DNA of 64,000 bases from Monomorium pharaonis (lineage: Eukaryota; Arthropoda; Insecta; Hymenoptera; Formicidae). The stretch covers positions 5,378,373-5,442,372 of the forward strand of contig NC_050470.1 in NCBI RefSeq assembly GCF_013373865.1, in the 5' to 3' direction. This document shows positions 55,697 to 64,000 of this stretch, one piece after another. The notes beneath the pieces were generated by a model. It was not told the DNA's origin. It saw only the letters and a list, made by a program, of their open reading frames with translations, and ran no database searches. The translations under genes were made by a program, and so were the position numbers. The first letter of the stretch is position 1. Each line of letters opens with the position of its first letter.

Positions 55697-56455
55697 GAAA
55701 TAAGGGTTCGCGAGGCTCATCTTACAAAGTATTGTGTTGTGAAATAAGGGTTTGTAAACGGGATAACATTACCGGAATGGCCAGCCCTGCGGTACGGCTT
55801 CGTAGAACGATAATAACCTGCGTGGGAACGCGGCGTTGTACATCGACAACTTCCGGCTGACCTGTTTCTATTCCCTTCCGCCGCCGAAATTTCAGCTTGG
55901 ACGGGCCATGCCGGAAGCTCCGCTGAGATCGATATCTCGATACGTGCGTTCCGGGGGCCCGCACTATTAACGGCCAGCCGATCGCAAGCCCAGTGAATAC
56001 ATTGATTTACGAATATATTGATTTCGAATCCCGGCATTTCAATCCTCTAAGATTTTCGTTGAGTACTTTTGTGTGTCTTAAAAATTATGGGAAGTATTAA
56101 TAGTTTATAACATAATTAATACTTAAATTATAAAGACATAATATCTAGTCAAATATTTGCAAATTAACATATTGATTAGTTTCAAATTGATAACATTAAC
56201 GTGATTCAAGTACTTTGCGACAATACTAATAGACATGTTATATTCAACAGATACGCAATAAATATGTCCGATGATATGAAAGAACAAAAGATGTAAAGGG
56301 TGAAATTAAATGAGAAAGTGTTACCAAACGAGGAATATGTCACGGTGCTTGTCATTGTTTCGGGACGATCATTTGTGTCGATAGCCGGGGAAGGGATCCA
56401 GCATGGTAGTCAATAACATTCATCTTGTGGGTCACTGAAGTGCGAAATAAGGGTT
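55697..56455 (+). repeat. Three dispersed copies of GAAATAAGGGTT
   Basis: Seen: exact 12-mers at 55697-55708, 55741-55752 and 56444-56455, all on the + strand. The flanks differ (CGCGAGG, TGTAAACG and GTGGATTA follow the copies). The first two lie in a GC-rich island at 55670-56040, the third in another island at 56320-56560. They are repeated short sites, possibly protein-binding sites; no function is known to me. Confidence 0.7.
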
Positions 56456-59400
56456 GTGGATTACGTTACAACACCATTCACGGTCACTCGGGCGACATTA
56501 ACGATCTGCACGGAAACACGAATTAGGTTAGCAGCCTATACGATTTCGTATTTCCACCGAGTCTCGAGCCAAGTAAACTCGCATAACGAGTGGTAAATTT
56601 AACTATAATGCTTCGTTACCTTTATATCAAGGTCTATTTGAAGAACTTGAGAGCTCTTTAATAAGCAAACTTCTTATCCTTTTTACGAGAATATATGTTA
56701 TAATTGTATTGACATCAAGCTAAGAATAACGTTAACAAAGTAACAGTTTGAAAAAGTAATATATTTATTAATTGTGAAAATATTTTTATTTTTGAACTTT
56801 GAAATTATAAGGGTTAAGATTTGAAACATTTATGGAATGAAATAATTTAAATAATAAAATTTAATGTGTAATTTTATGTGTAAAAAATTAGTAACTTTAT
56901 TAATAATGTGAGAAAATACATCACGAAATAATAACAAAGAAATTATTTTTATTATTTTTATTTTCTTTATGTTTTGTATGTCAGATTTTATTACGTAATT
57001 TAATAAAACATTATGTATACATTGTTCTTTTATTTTATATATTTAATTACAAGTTACATTTGTTTTTATATGTTATTAAATTGCGGTCTGTGTAACTAGG
57101 TCAGTAAACATAACTAGTTGTTAAATTATTGAAGATGACACGCATTTTAATTAAAGTATATCATTGTTAACGTATTCAAACTAAATTATCTTTGCAGAAA
57201 ATAATTTAGATAATTAAAAAATTAATATAGGTAATATAAAATAATGATTAACTAATTAAAATTGTAGCTATATCCTGACGAATATAGTACGATTTAACAA
57301 ATACAGTACTATGTGATTGTTACTTTTTATTAATGTTAACCTTGATGTTAACTGAATAATGCGCGTTCCACAATTTGAAAGTCGTATATTACGTTTATCC
57401 GTCACAAAAAGTTAGTAGCAGCACTCAAAAAGCCAGTTTAAAAAATCTGTTTTTATGTTTCCTAATGGCCAATAAAAGTTCCAAAAATCGACAATACACG
57501 GAGCTTCACAAACAAGTAAAAAAAGCTGGCATGGCTTAAAAGCTAGTTCAAAATGACGGTCAATGCGGCATGTTTCGCATGATGAACAGATTGTAACGAT
57601 GGTACATGTAACGCATCCCCGGTCGCGCGTTCACACCAATCCTGCGGGACATGCACTTCGAAAGTTTAAAATTCTAAGTAGAACTGGAGAGTTCGCGAAT
57701 GTGTTCCACCAAAAGTTGTATACGACTTGTGTGACGAAGTCCCGGTAACTTATTTACGATACAATCGGGATTCAAAAACGATATAGCAATAATAAAATAT
57801 CGCCAATAATCGCGATCGCAATTTATCTTTACATTTAAGAGACGCGCATTTTTCTAATTCTCCTATTCCAACATTTTGTAAAATTTCGAATTTTGGAAGA
57901 ATTTTCTGTTGATAAGGAATTTTTCTATTTTTACAAAGCATTTTTCAAATTTTTATTTGACATATATAAATTAGACGTTTCCATTGATAAATGGACTCAA
58001 TATTTATCTCGTCATCCTGAGTAAGAAAAAAAACTAATGGTCTTTTATAATAGTCCGCTCGTCGGAAAAATCATTCGCAATGTCACACGAATAAATCCAA
58101 AAAGAACCTCGAGGAATGGACGACATCTCGGCTCGGTGAGGGTGAGCAAAAGGGGCTTTGCCGGTAGAATGTGTACACATTGACGCTTCCACAGAACCGG
58201 AAATCTCGGGACCGACTACCATCTATTCCACCGATTCTGCCAAGGCAGCTGGTTAGCCGCCGCGGGCTGTCAAGCGCACAACCCGGAGCGAGTCCAAAGG
58301 CACGTTTGGACCACTCAGGAGATTTCGGTTCGACTCCAAAGTGGAGGTTGTATCGCTCTTCTTGAACTGCATGCTCGTCGTTGCAAGTGCAGCAAGACGC
58401 ACAACACCAACGCCAATACCGGAGTCACTGTCGCTGACTTGCGAATCGACTGGGCGGCCAATCGCATTTTACCATGAAATTTTGCCACTTTGCGAGCGGA
58501 TGAAAGATTCGCGGAAAAGCGGTGACGCAAGGTATTCGTGAAAAGTTTATTAGAAAATCTTGATATTTTCGCATAAAATTGATAACTAAATGCAATAACT
58601 ACTGAAAATTGCTTCTATGTACATTGAAATTTACATTATAAAACATGTCCAGATGTACATTAATGCAAAATTATATTTTTGAATACTATGTAAATATAAA
58701 ACAAAAACAGTAATATAATATTGAAAAATGATATTGAGAATTTTGGGAAAATTGAGAAATCTCATTATTTTATTTATTATGGATGATTATTATTTACAGT
58801 TGTTTATTACAAAGAGAGAAATTTGTTTGGTTGTTATATAAAATAATCTTTTTGTTGTATTATCTTTGTAATAAAAATGACAAGTAATGTCATTGAAATA
58901 AATCATTGAGATATTTTAATTCTCTACACTATATTTTTCACTTTTATCTATTTCAAATTAGAAATAGTTAGAGAACTTGTGAAATTTATAGTTAATGTAA
59001 CTAGATATTTTTAAGTCAAACTTTATGTCGGAGAATAAGTTAAGATTCAACTTAAATCAAAATTAATTTCAATATTACCTTAAAATTTGATATGGATGGC
59101 AAAATGATCATGTCGAAAGCGAGATTGTCTCGTCGAAAATAGAACGTCTGGTCTCATTATTTATAATACAAAATATTTATTATTTGATTAAAATCTTTTA
59201 AATCGATATACTGTAAATATCGTATAGCACTTTCGGTGTTATAATGGAATATAAAATAATACTATAAATAATAGTACTTGTTTTATCATAAAATAGTTCT
59301 CTCATAAAATAGGACATATTTTTCTTAATTTTTAAAAACTGTATTTTAAAATTGTTATCAATTTGACAAAATATATTATTATATACATTTTTTAAATTAT

Positions 59401-61527
59401 AAAGATGTTTTCATATTATACATTTGAATTCGAGAAGTTTGCGATGTTGAAAACAGAATGCTTTAATATGACATGCTAAAATTATAAATATTGAAATATT
59501 AGAATTTGCACATAAACTGGTTTTTGTAAATATGATTATTTCCTTTTTTTTTTTCTTTAAAGTGCAAGAAATGTCCAGTTTTTTTGTATTTTAATTCACT
59601 ATCAGCGATATTTCAAACTGAGGAATTTAACTTTTTAATCATAATCAATTATTTATGAAATTTAACGTTAATTTAAAAAAGAATGCATTATTATTGGAAC
59701 ATTGGATTAATGTGTTTGATGTTTAAAAGAGTCAAATGTAAAGTTTTTTCAGAAAGAACTTCTAAATTAAAATTAATCATTCATAAATAATTTAATTAGA
59801 AATTCTATTAGTAATTATATCTTTGACATTTAATTATTTTAGCAATAAATAAAGTTAATATATAAAGTTTATTTTTAAAAAAGCATTATTTTTCTTTAAT
59901 TACACTTATTAAGTATTATTATTTCTTAATGGTAAATAATCTTGTAGTAAAATTTTATTTAAATTTTTGCATTAACTCCAAACGTGCTCTACTTTCTCTT
60001 TTTTTAGTGGACAAAATCTTTATGAAGCATCAGTTGTATTTTACTCGAAAAGTCCAGCGCCGAACTTGCGCATATCCCATTTTTCAGAATTAAAATACCA
60101 ACCAGAATTGTATTAATAAATATACAAGTAACATGCCATGCGCGACGTCGCTTAATATTTACCTCTCACTTATTTACAAACGGAACAGAAAGAACGCTTG
60201 TTGCATCGTTACCGTGGACTGGCGAATAGTTATTGCAGAATATATTCAACGCAGCGGTGATATTTCAGACCGCGGAGGCAATATGGCGGCCTGCATAAGC
60301 GCAGAATCATAAATAAAACCACTCACATTGCCTTACGTCCGTTGAGAATATCGAGAAAGATTATATTATGGAAAACTATTTTCGGGATTGCTTTGTTAAA
60401 AATAACACAAGTTATTTTTTACTAAAGCAAATAATCGATAACTAGAAACCCCATTTGTATCATGTCTCACGAATTTATCAGCTTTTAAATATAATTGCTT
60501 TATATGAATTATTTATCCTCTCGATTCATTTAGTTGATTCAATAGTCAATTGACGAAAATAGGTGACGATTTATCCGGAATAATTAATGAGTGTTCTTCT
60601 TTAATTAACGTTTAACAATCCGTGACTTCTAGTTTATAAATAACACTTTATTCTGTATTCCGTGTCTTTTATTTTAGTTACACATTCTGTAAATATTTTA
60701 CAAACCTTAATAAAGAAAACGGGCAGATAAGAATTGCACATAGTTTTTATTGGTATGTAAGAAATAAAATCTATTTACTGTTCAATATTTGCAATTTACA
60801 AACATTTCGGTTTATTTTTTAATCATCCTTAGTGTAATACAGTGATGTTTGCATTTTAATAAAATATTCTACAATCTTTAATTTTTGTCTAAGTATTAAC
60901 AAAAATTTTGCAAGAATCAATCATTTTTTGACATGCAAATAATTTTAAAGCAAAATAATGTATTATATTTGAATAGAGAATAACAAAACAATTTTTCCGC
61001 TAAACTTTAATATAATTATTTTCTTGTAATTAATTATTTTCCCAAATCTGTTTTATTATACAATAACTTCTTTGAAGGAATATTATATGTAAATATTAAA
61101 TTTTTACCAACGCCTTTAATTATACGCGTATCTGACAATCATTTAATATATTTATTTTGTTATTTTTTTAATATATCTCTAAGTAATCTCGTTAACATGT
61201 ATATTTTGTTATTTTATATGGAATCTTGTAAAATTTGGAAAAATTTATTTATTTAACATTATGTATTTATTATTAAACATTATTAATAAATTTAAAAAAT
61301 GGGTGTATAAGATGAGAGAAAAGAAACAAATAGAATGTATCACATAATAATTTTTATTATAATTGCGTATCTCAATAGAAATTGGCAAAACATACAAATT
61401 CTTTACAATTTTTGATGTTTAACATTTTTTTACTAATTATCGTGGAACATACTTCCTTATCGGGTCTGACGAGAGATACAAAAAGTATTTTCTCTGCATG
61501 TTGATACAAGATTGAGGATATTTTATC

Positions 61528-61588
61528 GATGATCAAACGATGGTTGGTTTATCGGTCGTTATCCAACTGATCATCTAACGATAGTTGG
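61528..61588. repeat. Hairpin with overlapping direct repeats
   Basis: GATGATCA (61528-61535) pairs with TGATCATC (61568-61575), and GTTGG pairs with CCAAC inside it. ACGATGGTTGG is repeated just after the hairpin as ACGATAGTTGG. It lies in a GC-richer island (61440-61760) that also holds an octamer-like ATTTGCAT. Confidence 0.6.
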
Positions 61589-62499
61589 AATACGAGTAAC
61601 GTCGGAACGCAAGCTCAGTTTTACCTTTAATAAGGTCGTTGAACGTAGGTGCAAGAACATAAGCTTAGTTATGCATGATCGAGCGTTGCACGTTAATTTG
61701 CATTTAAAACTGAATTATAGACGTAAATAATCCGCGACGTCGTATCTTGATGCCAATTGATCGGCATAATATGGTACTGTTATAAATTAACAAATGTCAT
61801 TATTTACATACACCTGGCAAAATTAAAAAGGAAATTACAAAATTGTACAATTAATTAATTTTATTAACCACGATTTAATTATGCAATAATTTGCAATTTG
61901 ATTAAAGAAATATTTGCATATTGCGTAGTAACTTAAATCAATATTGTTATAATTGCTGAATATATCAACTCTCCTCACAGTTATTTATCTCTACATTAAC
62001 ACATTTACGAAAGAATACAAGCAATTATTGAAATATTAAAATCACAATACATATATAGTCAATAATTTATTATAAGATTTAATTATAAATGAAAAAGGCT
62101 TTTTAGAATTATTTAGAATAAATTTATATGTATAATAGATATATTATTCTTATTAATACACATATAACAGACAAATAAAGAATTAATACATATTTATATT
62201 AAAGGTGATTCAAAGATAATTATTTAAATTTGAAAAACTTGAATTTTTTGTTGGAAATCTAAATTTTGTAATGAAGATTGAATTGATGAACCACATCTCG
62301 TAATTCTGAAAGAAGGTTTAGAATGTAATTTTCCTCTTGAAATAGAAAGCGGGACACAACTGATAGGGGAAAGGATTAATAGACAAATTTTCAATTTAGA
62401 AACGGCACGTAAAGCGCGTCGCCTCTGTTTTTGCGTGAATTCCATTTACGCCCTCTACCTAAAACAATAACTCCGAAATGGAGAGAACGGCGGCACTTA

Positions 62500-62502
<3 letters not shown>

Positions 62503-62584
<82 letters not shown>
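62503..62584. repeat. (AG)41 microsatellite
   Basis: A pure 82-base AG tract, one of the longest perfect simple repeats in the window. The small ORFs across it (Arg-Glu runs) are artefacts. Confidence 0.97.
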
Positions 62585-62586
<2 letters not shown>

Positions 62587-63704
62587 TTCTTTTATCCAAT
62601 GACACAAGATTTTAAAAGTTGCACGTAAATTTTATTTATTTCTTTTTGTTTTTATTAAATATTTTGTTCTTACGTTTCTTTTTTACTACAATTTTTATTA
62701 TGTATTACAAAAAGGATACATATAGTATATATATTGAATGTTATATGCGCAGCCATATTTGTATATAGAAAAACAGGTTTGTTGATGACGATGCTTTATA
62801 CGAAAAATTATAAACAAGACGCTTTTATTTTAGCGCAGGATTATATAAAAATTTTTGAATTGCACGTCATCCTTCTAACGAAACTTTTTGCAAGAAAGGA
62901 GCAATGTGGCGGCCATTACCGTAGGGGGTCGAGGGAAATTCTTGACCCAGTACTTTCGCGAAAGTTGAAGGGCCGTGTTTGAGTGGACTTTGAAATCCAG
63001 CGTCATCAGGTTGAGCAAGTTTTTGAGTGCGCAGCTGCTACTCATCATCGTTTAGCATCGCTAATGTTGGAGAAGTAGTCATTCTTTTCCGTCACATTTT
63101 TCTTCATTTTTTTATTATTTTCTGCCCCTCACAATCTTACTATCTCATTGTACATTTAATAGTCATGTCATTAAGGTTTCAATAACTAAATTAACAATTC
63201 TCTCTTGTTACAAAATATTTTTGGTTCACAAGAAACAAATTATTACGATATATTCTTAGGAAACAGATAATCATTGAAAAAAATTGTATCGCTAAAGCGA
63301 TTCTCAAAAAAAGAAAACAGAAAGGTAGGCCCTAAGGTTAGATCATCAATTTTTCGATTTTATAGTGCTTGTTCAAAATGACACGAGCTATTCGCACCCT
63401 TCTTAACTGTCAATCGTGGTGTCGTTTATTCCCTCAAAAAGTTTGGTTCGAAAAAAAAGGATGAGTGCCCGCCGCGCGATAAGGCAGGGGTGAGACGGCG
63501 ATACAGGGAAAGAGGGGTCGGTTGTACAGGCTGACAGAAGGATAGCATTGTTCGGAAGTACAATGTACGTTGTTATGCCAAAGCGGCATGCACGACCCTC
63601 GAGCACAATGGCGTCAGTGCGGGAGGAAGATAGCGCGAACCCGCGAAGAGAGAATACGCGTCGTCAGTTTCGGCACGGAGACTGCAACTTTTTCCGACTG
63701 CTCT

Positions 63705-63762
<58 letters not shown>

Positions 63763-64000
63763 CACACTTTTTTCCGATACAGTTTTTTTCCATCCATGAA
63801 TTATAGCTCACGGTAGAACGATTCTGGAACGCTTGCGCTTTTTATGGAGCCGCGGTGCCGTTCATCACCGCAGGATGTTTCCGAATACACACCTCGATAA
63901 TTAAAGCGGAGCAGGACCTCACGGGACGAATCGAGCCTTATTTATTTTAAACATTGTTTTCGGCAAGAAATTTTTGCTTCAGGTTTTAACTCTCGCGCAA
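62585..64000. other. Non-coding stretch to the window end
   Basis: An AT-rich part is followed by islands at 62870-63080 and 63400-63900. Small ORFs here come from the CT tract or from stop-poor GC-rich DNA. No exon was recognised. Confidence 0.55.
63708..63760. repeat. (CT)n microsatellite
   Basis: A nearly pure CT run of about 53 bases inside a GC-rich island. It creates Leu-Ser and Arg-Glu ORFs in several frames that are not genes. Confidence 0.97.

Larger units (their letters stand above)
54905..62502. other. Non-coding stretch downstream of the LINE fragment
   Basis: Islands at 55670-56040, 56320-56600, 57540-57720, 58030-58550, 60170-60350 and 61440-61760. The 58030-58550 island is open for 97 codons on + (58184-58474, no ATG) with high GC at third positions, and on minus it holds a short ORF with a hydrophobic N-terminus (58315-58467). 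Strong acceptor-like sites occur at 59565 and 60007 but lead to frames that close quickly. 58560-59980 is AT-rich and empty. Confidence 0.45.

Noticed and set aside
55717..56037. 106-codon minus-strand ORF
   Set aside because: GC-rich, stop-poor island with an overlapping ORF in another minus-strand frame; no domain or splice support.
58320..58340. GGTTCGACTCC, a match to the tRNA B-box
   Set aside because: The T-stem does not pair, no A-box lies at a proper distance and no cloverleaf can be drawn.

Overview
This window looks like non-coding DNA from inside or beside a very long gene of an insect, most likely a hymenopteran such as an ant. That assignment is inference. It rests on an AT-rich background broken by short GC- and CpG-rich islands, long (CT/GA)n, (TA)n and (TG)n microsatellites, an insect-style long intron with a recursive splice site, and a decayed LINE 3' end. 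There is no operon-like gene packing and no intact long ORF. The longest ORFs (185-236 codons near 53.8-54.5 kb) are artefacts of a stop-free 10-bp minisatellite.

One coding exon is well supported. It lies on the + strand at 49892-50014, has a good 3' splice site and a GTGAGT 5' splice site, and is 123 nt with phase 1 at both ends. It encodes the four-cysteine core C-x6-C-x5-C-x10-C of a GDNF-receptor/GAS1 domain. In insects the expected gene is the GDNF-receptor-like gene (Gfrl). I take much of the window to be its introns.

The most interesting signal is at 12706-12740 on the same strand: a TACTAAC branch point, a pyrimidine tract and a fused CAG|GTAAGT. This is the textbook form of a zero-length-exon recursive splice site (ratchet point), 37 kb upstream of the exon. 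A donor-like GTACGT follows 59 nt later, so an optional 'RS-exon' is also possible. A weak candidate exon at 42551-42635 has splice-site-like ends and is in phase with the 49892 exon.

Layout. 1-12.7 kb: AT-rich, with three inverted-repeat DNA elements (3.9-4.5, 6.3-7.2 and 10.77-10.91 kb). 12.7-49.9 kb: presumed intron with the recursive splice site, another TIR element (15.0-15.9 kb), a diverged 130-bp duplication (31.8/32.5 kb), many CpG-rich islands and a foldback rich in TCAGTGA (48.9-49.2 kb). 49.9-50.0 kb: the exon. 50-64 kb: presumed next intron or flank, with a composite of (TA)n, (CT)n, minisatellite and truncated LINE at 53.9-54.9 kb, a 12-bp motif repeated three times at 55.7-56.5 kb, and long (GA)n/(CT)n tracts near 62.5 and 63.7 kb. 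I found no tRNA, rRNA, CRISPR or telomeric repeat. Exon calls other than 49892-50014 are weak and marked so.
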